Shown here: positions 17,262 through 26,563 of the stretch, piece by piece
Numbering within the stretch: the stretch's first letter is position 1
Layout of the letters: each line of letters begins with the position of its first letter
NCBI RefSeq assembly: GCF_000577245.1
Contig: NZ_CBYO010000017.1
Coordinates: 1 to 60,352 of the forward strand
DNA from: Paucisalibacillus algeriensis
GTDB taxonomy: Bacteria; Bacillota; Bacilli; Bacillales; Amphibacillaceae
Reading direction: 5' to 3'
DNA length: 60,352 nt
Program-made: the position numbers and the translations under genes
Notes under the pieces: model-generated
The model's database searches: none
The model's input: only the letters and a program-made list of their open reading frames with translations
What the model was told of the DNA's origin: nothing

Positions 17262-17841
17262 TACTTTTTCAATTAAGGTAGACTCCCCTTGGGTGTTTTG
17301 AGGGAAGCTCGACTCTTAAATTCATTTTAAACTGTGATACGGTTCAGCTGTCCAATAATAATGTTATTGCCTTTACCAAAAAAGCCGAAACCGCCACAGA
17401 GCACTTAATAGAATTTAAGCTTTCGACAATAAAGAGACAACTTACTGGTGATATAGGCATTCATGTCTCGCCAACGTTCTTGAACCATATGGTCAATGAG
17501 CTCTAGGAATATGTTCTCATCATAGAAGGAAAGGGGTCAGACCCCTTCCATTATTATAATTTTTCTCTATATTGCATATTTCTACAAAACTAGCTAAAAT
17601 CCTTCCTTATTTCATTAGTCCTTTGATTTCAATTTGTTGCGTAGGAATGCTACTTTTTATTTCTATAATAATAGGCAGTAGAACTATTAAGTTCTACTGC
17701 CCATTTACCTGTAATTACTAAATGAAATTCTAAGGCCGTTCTGATACTTCACAATGTAGCGCCTGAACTATCCCTATTAATCATCTGTCATAGCTGTAAT
17801 CAACAGTTCTAAAAAAGCAACAATGTTTACGAAAAACACAC
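17262..17841. other. Gene-poor stretch with a coding-like fragment and a GGGGTC palindrome
   Basis: An open frame without a start runs about 17309-17506 on the plus strand (NCDTVQLSNNNVIAFTKKAE, later LTGDIGIHVSPTFLNHMVNE) and ends at TAG; it reads like a decayed protein, family unknown. At 17532-17548 AAGGGGTCAGACCCCTT is a perfect palindrome of the dispersed repeat family. The rest (17570-17841) shows nothing clear. Confidence 0.35.
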
Positions 17842-18216
17842 TTATTTATAAAACACTTTGTCCACGTTGTATCTCGACTTGAGCTCATTAATTATATATG
17901 TTTCATAAATTTCTCTTTCCATTGGATCTTCTACTAAACAAATATCGATTTTATATACTTCATCTCTGTGCATTTTAATAGGTGAAACAGTATCCTCAAA
18001 ATGTTTTTTAATTCTTTGGCGTAGTTTCCGTGCTTTTCCAACAAAAAGAAGCTCATCATTTATATTATAAAACAAGAAAATACCACCTTTATCTCTTGGT
18101 ATTAGATGAAAATCAATAAATCCATAAATAGGTTTGATTTCTGGTTCATTTTCCTTCAGAATTTGCTTCCGTTCTGTAATCGTAATATCTGGAGTTGGTA
18201 TGCTAATATTTATCAT
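17842..18216 (-). CDS. GIY-YIG domain protein
   Basis: The 124-residue protein carries a GIY-YIG nuclease core in degenerate form: GGIFLFYNIND (GIF for GIY) and LLFVGKARKLRQRIKKHF (FVG for YIG), followed by a conserved glutamate region EDPMEREIYETYIINELKSR. Such stand-alone proteins are common in Bacillaceae and related to UvrC/Slx-type nucleases. Both signature tyrosines are changed, so nuclease activity is uncertain. ATG with AAAGGACG upstream. Confidence 0.75.
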   Translation of the reverse strand: MINISIPTPDITITERKQILKENEPEIKPIYGFIDFHLIPRDKGGIFLFYNINDELLFVGKARKLRQRIKKHFEDTVSPIKMHRDEVYKIDICLVEDPMEREIYETYIINELKSRYNVDKVFYK

Positions 18217-18262
18217 GGTTAAACACGTCCTTTTCTGTATAGAAAGAAATGCGATATAACAG

Positions 18263-18886
18263 TTAATTTACGTCCTTACTTCCTTCTTCTATTCTCTCCA
18301 CTAGTTTAAATAAAAATCGATAAATTAACAGATAAGCTTCCTCTAATGACATCTCCTCATGAAACCCTTGCACATTATTCAAGGCAAAATTCAAGTCCCA
18401 CACGCCATCCTTTTGATTGAATATCAATTCAAATCTTGCTTCATCTCCATATAATTCTTTACTTATGTTTTCTTTAAGAGATATCTCAAACTTTTTCTGC
18501 AACTGCAATCCTACCATAACGTCGTATGTACCAAATACATCACTTAATTCCAACGAAATCGCATCGACGCCGATTAGTTCCAACCAATTCGATTCTAAGT
18601 ATAGAAATTCATTCTTGTGTTTTTGAAGGTAGTCAATCGGTTGTTCTAAGAAAACAAATGATTCTTTAGCTAGCGTTTCTTCTGTTTCTTTATCACATCT
18701 TTCTATGTAGGCATCTATGAAACGTGTCGTAGGATCTTTTTCTATTAATGTAATGTCATTTGAGATTAATTCATATTTCTTAATAAACTCTTTTTCCTCT
18801 TGATATATTTCAACCGAGGTTGCAGCTTGTTGCTCTTCACTCATCAATTCAGATGAAATGTATTGTTTCATTCGTTTATGTAACAT
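18263..18886 (-). CDS. Conserved hypothetical protein
   Basis: The ATG at 18886 is chosen because AGGAGGACATACCA precedes it; a longer frame to 18961 passes through a dispersed-repeat fragment and has no site. The 207-residue protein is acidic and helical (MLHKRMKQYISSELMSEEQQ, ending in a Glu/Lys-rich tail). Similar Bacillus proteins have been labelled branched-chain aminotransferase, but no PLP-binding motif is visible, so that name should not be used. The function is unknown. Confidence 0.65.
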   Translation of the reverse strand: MLHKRMKQYISSELMSEEQQAATSVEIYQEEKEFIKKYELISNDITLIEKDPTTRFIDAYIERCDKETEETLAKESFVFLEQPIDYLQKHKNEFLYLESNWLELIGVDAISLELSDVFGTYDVMVGLQLQKKFEISLKENISKELYGDEARFELIFNQKDGVWDLNFALNNVQGFHEEMSLEEAYLLIYRFLFKLVERIEEGSKDVN

Positions 18887-18978
18887 TGGTATGTCCTCCT
18901 GAATTTCGTGCCTGTCCCCGGTGCGGTACTGCTTTCGTGTATTTTGGGATAAGCACGCCATTTCGTGTTATTCACTCT

Positions 18979-20280
18979 TTAACGAGTACGTTTTCTACCT
19001 CTTGTTGTAGTATCTGAATTGCCTTTTAGTCGATTATTATTAGGTTTCCTACTTGAAGAAGGATTTGCTGAATTCCCACCTGTTTTTTTACGACCTTCAG
19101 AGAACTTTCCTTCTTTTGATTGTTTACGGCTTACTCTATCATAATCCTCCCGATCAGGGATGCTTACCCCTTCAATCACTTGTATGTCGAATTTTTGTTG
19201 AATCCCTTTTTCAATCATTCGTAGGAACTCCATATCCTTAGGAGCTACTAAAGTAATAGCAACCCCGTCTCCACCTGCACGCCCAGTCCTTCCAATCCGG
19301 TGAACATAGCTTTCAACATCTTGTGGAATATCATAATTATAGACATGTGTCACCCCTTCTACATCAAGGCCCCGTGCAGCAACGTCAGTAGCAACTAAAA
19401 ATTGCGTTTTCGCCTCACGAAATCGCTTCATCGCTTTTTCACGTTTGGACTGTGTTAAATCGCCATGCAATTCGTCTGATTCATACCCGCTCGCACTCAG
19501 TGCATCATGTAGTTTTTTAGCACGAACTTTTGTACGACAGAATATAATCGCTAAAAAAGGACGATGTTCTTTAATTAAATGTAGTAAAGTTGCTTGCTTT
19601 CTTCTATCCGTTGTTTCAACAACTACTTGTTTAATCTCATCAACCGTAACACGTTTTGCTTTCACTTCAATGAAATCTGGCTCTACCATATATTTCTTTG
19701 CTAAAGTGTGTATTTCGTTAGGCATGGTTGCAGAGAATAGCATGGTTTGTCTAGAAGAAAGTGTTTCATGAATGATGTCATCCACCTCTGGAAGAAAGCC
19801 CATATGTAACATTTGGTCAGCTTCATCTAACACAAGCATCTGAACCGTTGAAAGATCGATTGATCCACGACGAATGTGATCTAATAACCGACCTGGTGTT
19901 GCAACGACTATATGTGTGGCACCTTTTAACTTTTTTAATTGATGCGCCACATCCTGACCACCATACACAGCTAACGTATTGATGCCTTCTACGTTTTCAA
20001 CCATTCTCTTTATTTCTTTTGAAATTTGTTGAGCTAATTCTCTTGTTGGGGTTAATATAAGTGCTTGAACATCTGACTTATGCACATCAATCTTTTCCAG
20101 AATAGGAAGAACAAAAGCCAGCGTCTTTCCTGTTCCCGTTTGTGCTTTTGCAATAACATCCTTCCCCTCTAGTACAGATGGAATCGTCCGTTCTTGGATG
20201 GAAGTAGGAGCTACTATTCCTAATGACTTTAATGTATGGTTAATCTCTTTTCGTATTCCAAGTTGTAAAAAATCAGGCAA
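18979..20280 (-). CDS. DEAD-box RNA helicase
   Basis: The 433-residue protein has all motifs in order: Q motif (APTSIQ), motif I AQTGTGKT (about residues 45-52), [28 protein letters not shown] and HRIGRTGR, with a basic C-terminal tail ([12 protein letters not shown]...RGRKRTR) for RNA contact. It resembles the CshA/CshB group that unwinds RNA in ribosome assembly, mRNA decay and cold adaptation. The start appears to be TTG with a weak site. It lies alone; which paralogue it is cannot be settled by eye. Confidence 0.9.
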   Translation of the reverse strand: MPDFLQLGIRKEINHTLKSLGIVAPTSIQERTIPSVLEGKDVIAKAQTGTGKTLAFVLPILEKIDVHKSDVQALILTPTRELAQQISKEIKRMVENVEGINTLAVYGGQDVAHQLKKLKGATHIVVATPGRLLDHIRRGSIDLSTVQMLVLDEADQMLHMGFLPEVDDIIHETLSSRQTMLFSATMPNEIHTLAKKYMVEPDFIEVKAKRVTVDEIKQVVVETTDRRKQATLLHLIKEHRPFLAIIFCRTKVRAKKLHDALSASGYESDELHGDLTQSKREKAMKRFREAKTQFLVATDVAARGLDVEGVTHVYNYDIPQDVESYVHRIGRTGRAGGDGVAITLVAPKDMEFLRMIEKGIQQKFDIQVIEGVSIPDREDYDRVSRKQSKEGKFSEGRKKTGGNSANPSSSRKPNNNRLKGNSDTTTRGRKRTR

Positions 20281-20496
20281 GGCTAATCACGTCTCTTTTC
20301 GTATATTAATGCCAGTTTTCAAAGGCTTGTTTACTATAGCATATTGGTTAGTATTTACAGAGTGAATTGGATTATTAATGTAGCATTTCCGTTGATGTGC
20401 TACCGAGTGAAATTGGGGTCAGTCTTTTAACCCACGAACAAACATTCTAATTTCAATATAAATTTATTCCATCATATGATATTATATAGACAACAA

Positions 20497-20511
20497 CTAC
20501 ATAGTATAGTG
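20497..20511. promoter_or_regulatory. Near-match to the BlaI-type operator
   Basis: ACTACATAGTATAGT differs by one base from the bdbD operator (ACTACATAGTGTAGT). It lies just upstream of the toxin gene's hairpin, after TATTATATAG (20481-20490), a possible -10. It could be coincidence. Confidence 0.25.
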
Positions 20512-20520
20512 GGCGGTTGG

Positions 20521-20545
20521 CCATCTTCCTTATGAAGGGAGGTGG
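20521..20545 (+). promoter_or_regulatory. Hairpin sequestering the toxin ribosome binding site
   Basis: CCATCTTCCTT and AAGGGAGGTGG form an 11-bp helix (two G-U pairs) around ATG, burying the whole GGGAGGTGG ribosome binding site of the downstream peptide gene. Such locks are typical of type I toxin mRNAs. Confidence 0.7.
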
Positions 20546-20550
20546 TAAGG

Positions 20551-20658
20551 ATGACGACTTACGAGGCAATAAGTTTACTTGTTCAATTTAGCTATTCTTT
20601 TATAGCTGGAGTATCATTAATTGTTACAATCGTCGTCATTCTAAATAAAAAGAAGTAA
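20551..20658 (+). CDS. Putative holin-like type I toxin, 35 residues
   Basis: The gene encodes a 35-residue peptide: MTTYEAISLLVQF, a hydrophobic helix (VSLIVTIVVIL) and a basic NKKK tail. This is the TxpA/BsrG/'putative holin-like toxin' pattern of Firmicute type I systems, whose overproduction damages the membrane. A strong ribosome binding site lies in a hairpin. The stop codon lies inside a bidirectional terminator, and a strong promoter on the opposite strand at 20789-20817 would produce an overlapping antisense RNA. Homology is by pattern; toxicity is inferred. Confidence 0.75.
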   Translation: MTTYEAISLLVQFSYSFIAGVSLIVTIVVILNKKK

Positions 20659-20695
20659 CCGCCCCTGTGACAAGGTTGTGCGATTACTTCTTTTT
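20647..20695. terminator. Bidirectional terminator shared by toxin mRNA and antisense RNA
   Basis: AAAAAGAAGTAACCGC pairs with GCGATTACTTCTTTTT; T-runs occur on both strands. The 5' arm includes the last codons and stop of the toxin gene. Confidence 0.85.
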
Positions 20696-20782
20696 GCTCT
20701 AACAACTTAACCGGTCAACCGCTCTTTATGCGGTGAGTAGTTGTGGTACTTAGTAGTTACCGCTACTAAGTACCTTTTTCTT
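20647..20782 (-). ncRNA. Antisense RNA antitoxin (RatA-like), predicted
   Basis: A transcript starting near 20782 from the promoter at 20789-20817 would be about 136 nt. It would contain a strong hairpin (GTACTTAGTAGCGGTA and TACTAAGTAC) and further structure, then end at the shared terminator complementary to the 3' end of the toxin mRNA, as in the txpA/RatA layout. Predicted from promoter and terminator only. Confidence 0.65.
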
Positions 20783-20788
20783 ATTATT

Positions 20789-20817
20789 AGTATAATTTGA
20801 TATGTTTATACTGTCAA
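20789..20817 (-). promoter_or_regulatory. Sigma-A promoter of the antisense RNA
   Basis: On the minus strand TTGACA (20812-20817), exactly 17 bases, then TATACT (20789-20794). This is one of the best consensus promoters in the window. Confidence 0.8.
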
Positions 20818-21000
20818 TCTCTCTCATTAGTAATCCTGGGACGGATGGGATACAGCGGTAAAATTTACTGGCAGACGATAATCAAGGAGCTTGTATCAAA
20901 AGTAACATCCTATAAGTATTCAAGCCAAAAATAAAAAAGCCTTCCATTCAGCAATCACCCAAGCCAAATGGAAGACCCTTATTTTACACATTTACAGCAC

Positions 21001-21489
21001 CTACCTATTATCCACCTTCTCCGGATAAAGATCATGCTGCATCAACCTTGTACTAGCCATCTCCTGAAAACTAGTTCCCGGCTTTCCATAATTACAATAT
21101 GGATCAATCGATATACCTCCGCGTGGTGTGAATTTTGCCCACACTTCGATATACCTTGGATCCATTAGTTTGATTAGATCTTTCATCATGATGTTGACGC
21201 AGTCTTCATGGTAAGCCCCATGATTTCTAAAGCTAAACATGTATAGCTTAAGTGACTTACTTTCTACCATTCTCTTATCAGGAATGTAAGAAATATAGAT
21301 TGTTGCAAAGTCTGGTTGCCCGGTCATTGGGCAGAGACTCGTAAACTCCGGAAAGTTGAATTTCACGAAGTAATTATTTTCCTGGTGCTGATTTTCGAAT
21401 GTCTCTAGTACATTCGGATTGTAATCATACTCATAGGTTGTATTCTGATTTCCCAATAAGGTAAGGTCTTTTGTATCGCTTGCTTTCAC
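21001..21489 (-). CDS. queF: NADPH-dependent preQ0 reductase QueF
   Basis: This 162-residue type I QueF reduces 7-cyano-7-deazaguanine to preQ1 in queuosine synthesis. The nucleophile Cys53 and proton donor Asp60 are in [14 protein letters not shown], and the substrate-binding [20 protein letters not shown] motif is intact. GTG start after GGAGGAGAG. It is the third gene of a riboswitch-controlled operon with queC and a precursor transporter; queD and queE are not next to it. Confidence 0.95.
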   Translation of the reverse strand: MKASDTKDLTLLGNQNTTYEYDYNPNVLETFENQHQENNYFVKFNFPEFTSLCPMTGQPDFATIYISYIPDKRMVESKSLKLYMFSFRNHGAYHEDCVNIMMKDLIKLMDPRYIEVWAKFTPRGGISIDPYCNYGKPGTSFQEMASTRLMQHDLYPEKVDNR

Positions 21490-21528
21490 TTTTACTCTCC
21501 TCCAATTATTCTTATTTCACCGTACTAC

Positions 21529-22104
21529 CTATACGATTTGTGTCTTTGTAGGTTTAAAATCCGAAATATTCGGTTCATAGATTCCCAATTTCATAACGAA
21601 ATGTCTTATTCCTCCAGCAACAATCAATTGCATAAGCACTTTTGCCACCCACTGCCCAGCTATTGCATATGGAACCAAATCCCATGGAACGTATCCAAGA
21701 CCTAAAGGCCCTATTCCAATAATGACAAATACAGCCGAATCAAGGAATCCAGAGACAATGCCGGAAACCATAACACGCCTAACAAAAGGAAGCTTGAAAC
21801 GTGTATATATTTCCGTATCAGTCGTTTCCGATATGATGAAGCTAAGGGTCGAGGCGAATACCACCCATAATGCATCTCCCAGCAGATGACTCGTAACCGC
21901 CGACAACGCGAGTGCTGCTGCAATCCACATATATGTTTTGGCACGGCCGTATTTATTCTGCACCATATCGCGCATGACGAGTGTCAATCCAATAAATAAC
22001 GTCCCATACGGGATAATAAATAACCCAAGATTAAGTGGGGCGAATTTAGCTGTTATCACATTTGCAAGAACAATAGATAATAAGTATATGAGAATCCTAT
22101 ACAT
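21529..22104 (-). CDS. Queuosine precursor transporter, VUT (YhhQ/COG1738) family
   Basis: The ATG at 22104 ([20 protein letters not shown]) is preferred, with GGAGG about 8 bases upstream; it overlaps the queC stop by 8 bases. The 191-residue integral membrane protein has about six helices and family signatures ([36 protein letters not shown]). Family members import preQ0 or preQ1. Sandwiched between queC and queF, it probably brings in 7-deazaguanine precursors (inference from context and family). Confidence 0.88.
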   Translation of the reverse strand: MYRILIYLLSIVLANVITAKFAPLNLGLFIIPYGTLFIGLTLVMRDMVQNKYGRAKTYMWIAAALALSAVTSHLLGDALWVVFASTLSFIISETTDTEIYTRFKLPFVRRVMVSGIVSGFLDSAVFVIIGIGPLGLGYVPWDLVPYAIAGQWVAKVLMQLIVAGGIRHFVMKLGIYEPNISDFKPTKTQIV

Positions 22105-22747
22105 GTGCGCGACCTCCTGCCAAGTAAGCGTCAAGCCCTTGCTTTCTTAATTTGCAGGAAGGACATTCCCCACAACCGTCTCCTATGATTCCGTTATAAC
22201 AGGTCGTTGTATGCTTTCTGATATATTCTAGTTTTCCCATTTCATCTGCCATTTCCCATGTCTGGGATTTATTTTTCCACATTAATGGCGTATGTATTTC
22301 GAAAGGATGATCCATGGCAAGGTTCAACGTCAGATTTAATGACTTAATGAAATTATTCCGGCAATCCAGATAGCCACTAAAATCCGTTTCACTTACTCCG
22401 GTAATGATATGCCTTGCACCGATACCTTTTGCAAAAATAGCTGCAAAAGAAAGGAAAATATGATTTCTTCCCGGTACAAATGTATTGGGCACTTCACCTG
22501 ACTCATCGATTTCCATATCCTTTCTGGTCATCGCATTATCGGTCAGCTGGTTAAGTAAATTCATATCCAGAACGGTATGTTTTACTCCCAAATCCTCGGT
22601 AATCTTCTTGGCTGAATCAAGTTCTGACCTATTCCTTTGACCATACAAAAAAGTGACGGTTTCAACGTTATCAAATCTCTCCAATGCCCATAGGAGACAT
22701 GTCGTTGAATCTTGCCCGCCACTAAATACAACTACTGCTTTTTCCAT
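22097..22747 (-). CDS. queC: 7-cyano-7-deazaguanine synthase QueC
   Basis: The 216-residue enzyme makes preQ0 from 7-carboxy-7-deazaguanine, ATP and ammonia. The PP-loop is [11 protein letters not shown] at residues 8-18, and the C-terminal zinc site has four cysteines in [19 protein letters not shown]. The ATG at 22747 follows GGAGGAATTTTAT. The leader contains a preQ1-I riboswitch whose 3' end overlaps the ribosome binding site, so translation should be repressed by preQ1. Confidence 0.95.
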   Translation of the reverse strand: MEKAVVVFSGGQDSTTCLLWALERFDNVETVTFLYGQRNRSELDSAKKITEDLGVKHTVLDMNLLNQLTDNAMTRKDMEIDESGEVPNTFVPGRNHIFLSFAAIFAKGIGARHIITGVSETDFSGYLDCRNNFIKSLNLTLNLAMDHPFEIHTPLMWKNKSQTWEMADEMGKLEYIRKHTTTCYNGIIGDGCGECPSCKLRKQGLDAYLAGGRAHV

Positions 22748-22756
22748 ATAAAATTC

Positions 22757-22800
22757 CTCCCTAGTTTTGTTTAAAGAGGGGATGGTTTCGAACCCTCTGG
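22757..22800 (-). promoter_or_regulatory. PreQ1-I riboswitch
   Basis: The minus strand reads AGAGGGTTCGAAACCATC, then CCCTCT, an A-rich strand (TTTAAACAAAAC) and CTAGGGAGG. This is the H-type pseudoknot pattern of class I preQ1 aptamers. The final bases include the Shine-Dalgarno of queC (22757-22761), pointing to translational control. Confidence 0.88.
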
Positions 22801-22876
22801 GTAACAGTATATAGTATTTTTTGATATTGGGATAGGGTAGGAAGTTCAAGTAGAAAGACGCTAAACTAGATCGTGC

Positions 22877-22924
22877 TAAAAAAATAAGTACAAGGGAGGT
22901 GTCCTATTCCCTTGTACTTATTAA
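22877..22924 (-). terminator. Terminator of the DUF2207 gene
   Basis: On the minus strand AATAAGTACAAGGG pairs with CCCTTGTACTTATT followed by TTTTT. It isolates the upstream gene from the queC operon. Confidence 0.85.
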
Positions 22925-23024
22925 TGCTCCATTATAAAGGACACACTAATCAGCGCGTCTTTTTTGTTTTATGGATTTTTGCCCAACCCTCTAACCTTGG
23001 TGTATCCGATCTAAGACCCGATGA

Positions 23025-24725
23025 TCAAAACGCACCAGAACCGCCACCACCTCCACCAATGCCGCCACCCACCCCAGGTGTCCCACTGCTTCCGGTTGAG
23101 ATGTTGGGTGCAGCCGAAGCTTCAGCCTGGTCAAAATACGTATGTGCTGATGACGCAATCATTAGAAACAAAAACATATTCATGCCCGAATCATGATTCA
23201 ACTGATCATACTGTGACGCATGTTCCAAAAGGATTTTGTTCTTCTTTTGTATGGCTTGATTGTTTAGGCCCAGTCCATATATAAATGCGCGTTTCTGATC
23301 ATCGTCAAGCCATTCATTCCATTCCGTTGGTGTTAAATCAGCAAACTTAATCCCAAATCTATCCCATTGTTCTTTGATATAAGCACCCTCGGCAGTTTTT
23401 CGTTTGCCACCGATTGCTAATACAATCACGCAGACTACTAGTACAATGGCGGCAATCATCCAGCCATATAATTCATACACGCCAAACAGAATGGTGAGAG
23501 GAAGCATAATAAGACTGGAAAGCCCAACTGCCATTCGTTTATTATTCCGTTTTTCATAGAGCCCTTTCGCATCTACTTCCTGTTTGACACTTTGTTGCCA
23601 CTGCATGAAATTATTCCAATAACTTTCATGATTGTTTTTATTTTTCGTGTACGTTGCAAGGTCCGACAGACGGAATGTTCCATTTTTGCCAACCATGTCG
23701 AATAACCAGGCAATCAGCATCTGTTCGTGCATATGGTCTGTCTGCCTGTTGACGACGACAAATGTCTCATCGTCTTTTTCTTTTACATAGTCTTTGCGCA
23801 CCAAGTCAAGCAGGGCCGCCGTCAAAGCATGTGTGTCAAGCACCCCATTATTCATGTACTGAATCGTGGCTGGCATGCTCAAGCCTGTTTTTGGAACGAA
23901 AAAGGCATCGACAAACCGACGCTCAATCTCCGAATTAATTTTGCGTTTATATTGACTACGTCGCATCATGAGGATAAGTAAATAAAGCGCAAATCCAAAG
24001 ACAACATAAGGCGCAATACGATTAAACATATCTTTGTCCTTTTTAAACGCTGCAATTTCAGCTTCTTTCTCTTCTTTATCCAGTAAAATATCATCTCGAA
24101 TAGACGTATCCCCTGCAGATGAAGCTACGGAAAATAGCGATGAATCATAAGCTACCCGAACATCGCCTTTTTGACCGGAGGATACATGCCCCATCGCAAA
24201 ATGGACAACACCGTCTTTGTCAGCTTTTCCCGTATCCCAGGCACTATCATAGCCAATGAATTCAACATCCCCGGTCGGTTTGGGTGGATGAATGTAGATA
24301 TCGAGGTTATTATAATCTGATTCATTATTTTGATCGAAAAATGGCCAGTAAAATTGTCCCATATCCGAATATACCTCTACCCCGTCTTTAATGGTATACG
24401 TCAAATGAATGGTGACCGTTTCATCGGCACCATCGCGATAAACTTTGTATAAATTGTCTTCCTGTTCCACATCCAATGCAGTACCATTTTCCGATGCTTT
24501 CACATCCTGAATCTGTGTACCTTTTTTGGCAATCAATGTGCGGGTGATTCCATTGAAGTCACCGTCAAATGCATACGTGTGTATCTCCTCTACCTGAACA
24601 TTACCGTCCATCTGTAAGTATGCATGAATATCCGTTTTTTCAATATCATACTCAGCAGCCAGGGCACTGATTGGAAATATCATAATTGCCAGCACGGCAA
24701 CAATAGCTATAAATAACTTTCTCAT
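23025..24725 (-). CDS. DUF2207 domain membrane protein
   Basis: The 566-residue protein has a signal peptide (MRKLFIAIVAVLAIMIFPIS...ALAA), an extracellular DUF2207 beta domain (about residues 25-210), a membrane helix near 238-255, a cytoplasmic region and a pair of helices near 405-450, and it ends in a glycine-rich tail (GGGIGGGGGGSGAF). This is the usual architecture of the family, widespread in Firmicutes and Actinobacteria with no known biochemical function. ATG with GGGGG upstream. It is transcribed alone. Confidence 0.85.
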   Translation of the reverse strand: MRKLFIAIVAVLAIMIFPISALAAEYDIEKTDIHAYLQMDGNVQVEEIHTYAFDGDFNGITRTLIAKKGTQIQDVKASENGTALDVEQEDNLYKVYRDGADETVTIHLTYTIKDGVEVYSDMGQFYWPFFDQNNESDYNNLDIYIHPPKPTGDVEFIGYDSAWDTGKADKDGVVHFAMGHVSSGQKGDVRVAYDSSLFSVASSAGDTSIRDDILLDKEEKEAEIAAFKKDKDMFNRIAPYVVFGFALYLLILMMRRSQYKRKINSEIERRFVDAFFVPKTGLSMPATIQYMNNGVLDTHALTAALLDLVRKDYVKEKDDETFVVVNRQTDHMHEQMLIAWLFDMVGKNGTFRLSDLATYTKNKNNHESYWNNFMQWQQSVKQEVDAKGLYEKRNNKRMAVGLSSLIMLPLTILFGVYELYGWMIAAIVLVVCVIVLAIGGKRKTAEGAYIKEQWDRFGIKFADLTPTEWNEWLDDDQKRAFIYGLGLNNQAIQKKNKILLEHASQYDQLNHDSGMNMFLFLMIASSAHTYFDQAEASAAPNISTGSSGTPGVGGGIGGGGGGSGAF

Positions 24726-24869
24726 TTTATGGCCCCCTTGTCTTGTAATAACTTATACGATTTATATAGGGAATAGGTTTCAAGTGGTACAGGTGTTCCA
24801 GCAGCTAGCTAAGGCTTTACCATTCATGCTATAATATTTTAAATATTTAATATAGTAGGAGGTGTATTG

Positions 24870-25430
24870 ATGAACCAATATAATTTGCGTTCAGATGAAG
24901 TAGTGATTTTAAAACAAAATAGAATTGCTCGCGGTGGTATTATGGCTAATCATACGGATGAACTTATCTTAACTAACTTAAACTTAATTTTGATTAATAA
25001 AAGTCTATTTGGAAAGGTAAAGAATATATCAAGATTTCCAGTAGATCAAATTAAAGTATTTAATGGCAAAGCACAAACAATTTTAGGAAAACGAGCTAAC
25101 GGATCGCCGCAGCTTGAAGTATACTTCACTAATGGACAAGAATACTTTGGGTTTGAATCAAAGAAAGTAGTAAGGGATTGGATAAGAGCAATTAATCAAC
25201 TTGTGTTGGGACAAGATTCCGCAATAGATATATTTGACAATAGAACAATACCAGGGACAGAATTTATTGCAAGTTCTATAAAGGATACCTTAAACACTGT
25301 TAAAGGTGTATTTGGAAAACAACCAGTTAAGGTCACCCAGGAGTGCAAGTCATGTGGAGCTTCTATTTCAGGTTTTGAGGGTCAAGTTATTAGTTGCCAA
25401 TATTGCGATACGAATCAACAAATGAAATAA
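24870..25430 (+). CDS. PH-like domain protein with C-terminal zinc ribbon
   Basis: The 186-residue protein starts at ATG 24870, seven bases after AGGAGG. Residues about 8-105 resemble a bacterial PH/GRAM-like beta domain (DELILTNLNLILINKSLFGK; FPVDQIKVFNGKAQ; VVRDWIRAIN). The tail carries a zinc ribbon, CKSCGASISGFEGQVISCQYCD, with CxxC pairs. The role is unknown; such proteins may bind lipid or protein partners. It is a single gene followed by a terminator. Confidence 0.65.
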   Translation: MNQYNLRSDEVVILKQNRIARGGIMANHTDELILTNLNLILINKSLFGKVKNISRFPVDQIKVFNGKAQTILGKRANGSPQLEVYFTNGQEYFGFESKKVVRDWIRAINQLVLGQDSAIDIFDNRTIPGTEFIASSIKDTLNTVKGVFGKQPVKVTQECKSCGASISGFEGQVISCQYCDTNQQMK

Positions 25431-25528
25431 AATAAAGTATAGTCTAAGGGTTTGCTAGAGCAATCAATTGAATACTTACGAATTAATAGGAAGCAGGCGC
25501 ATGGTTCGTAAAGTATGCTCCATGCAAA

Positions 25529-25564
25529 ATGCAAGAGCACCAGATCTACTGCTCTTGCATTTTG
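25529..25564 (+). terminator. Intrinsic terminator
   Basis: ATGCAAGAGCA and TGCTCTTGCAT form an 11-bp stem around CCAGATCTAC, followed by TTTT. Confidence 0.8.
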
Positions 25565-25659
25565 GCGAATCATCATAATTTATAATGAAGCGTATATTAT
25601 TTTCCAGCTGCTACTTTGTTGTACAAAAGATGACAATGGGTCAGACCCTAGGAGATAGT

Positions 25660-26397
25660 CTAAAAACCAACCTTCTCCAAATACAACCCTTCAGCATCCG
25701 CCATACGACCTGTTTGAATTCTTTCTTTCGATTCAAGAATACTCGGTATTGCAGTAGCATCTTTTTCGCCTAACCCAACTTCAATTAATGTTCCAACAAT
25801 TTTTCTTACCATGTTGTAAAGGAAGCCATCACCTTGTAATTTAATCTCGATAAAGCCATCATTTTCCTTTATATCAATGGAGCATATTTCACGCACCATG
25901 GACTTTTTCTTCGACTTTGCGTTGGAATAGGAAGTAAAGTCATGCTTACCTAGAAAATAGTTAGTTGCTTTTCTCATCTTTTCAATATCAAGCTTTTCCT
26001 CCACATGCATACTGTACTTTCGCATGAAGGGATGTGTATATGGCATATTCCAAATCTTATACAGATAGGTTTTATCTTTCGCATTATAGCGTGCATGAAA
26101 ACGATCATCCACTAACGCAACATCTACAATGCTAATATCATGAGGAAGATATCTATTTAGGTACTGCATCACTTCATCTTCCTTTGCATTTTTACGCATT
26201 TTAAAATTAGCGATTTGAGCAAGAGCATGTACACCTGCATCCGTTCTTCCGGATCCAATGATTTCAATCTTTTCTCCTGCCAACTCTGTTAATACATTTT
26301 CAATTTTCCCTTGAATGGTATTGTCACTATTTCCAAGTCGTTGCCAACCCTTGTAACGGCCACCATCATATTGAATGGTTAATTTATAGTTGTTCAT
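25660..26397 (-). CDS. truA: tRNA pseudouridine(38-40) synthase TruA
   Basis: The 245-residue protein has the catalytic Asp53 in GSGRTDAGVHALAQ and the family motifs YLYKIWN and NGFIEIKLQGDGFLYNMVRK-type sequence near the C-terminus. It modifies U38-U40 in tRNA anticodon arms. The gene is single and not inside a ribosomal protein cluster, where the Bacillaceae truA usually lies, so it may be a second copy or a relocated gene. Confidence 0.93.
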   Translation of the reverse strand: MNNYKLTIQYDGGRYKGWQRLGNSDNTIQGKIENVLTELAGEKIEIIGSGRTDAGVHALAQIANFKMRKNAKEDEVMQYLNRYLPHDISIVDVALVDDRFHARYNAKDKTYLYKIWNMPYTHPFMRKYSMHVEEKLDIEKMRKATNYFLGKHDFTSYSNAKSKKKSMVREICSIDIKENDGFIEIKLQGDGFLYNMVRKIVGTLIEVGLGEKDATAIPSILESKERIQTGRMADAEGLYLEKVGF

Positions 26398-26563
26398 TGA
26401 TTTGTTGTCTCCTTGTTTCTTTACTTTATAGCTATGATAACTACCTTATAGATTACCTAGATTTTAATTTACAGGATTCATTATTTCGTAGGCCCCATAG
26501 GAAATCCTCCTTTATGGGGTTTACGAATTCCTGCAGATGCTCCTAATACTTCTAGCAAAACTG
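26398..26563. other. Unassigned stretch with hairpin and coding-like fragment
   Basis: CCCCATA and TATGGGG (26494-26519) form a hairpin. On the minus strand an open frame without a start (SVTVLLEVLGASAGIRKPHK) ends at TAA 26481 and overlaps the IS3 relic in another frame. No family was recognised. Confidence 0.3.

Noticed and set aside
18263-18961. Branched-chain aminotransferase name for the 207-residue protein
   Set aside because: No PLP lysine or fold-type IV motif; the name seems to be an inherited mislabel.
20497-20511. Firm BlaI control of the toxin gene
   Set aside because: One arm mismatch and no second line of evidence; kept only as a low-confidence near-match.
22912-23284. Plus-strand frames with proline/histidine-rich product
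   Set aside because: They are mirror images of the glycine-rich tail of the DUF2207 gene on the minus strand.
24867-24869. TTG start one codon upstream of the PH-like gene
   Set aside because: The following ATG is better spaced from AGGAGG.
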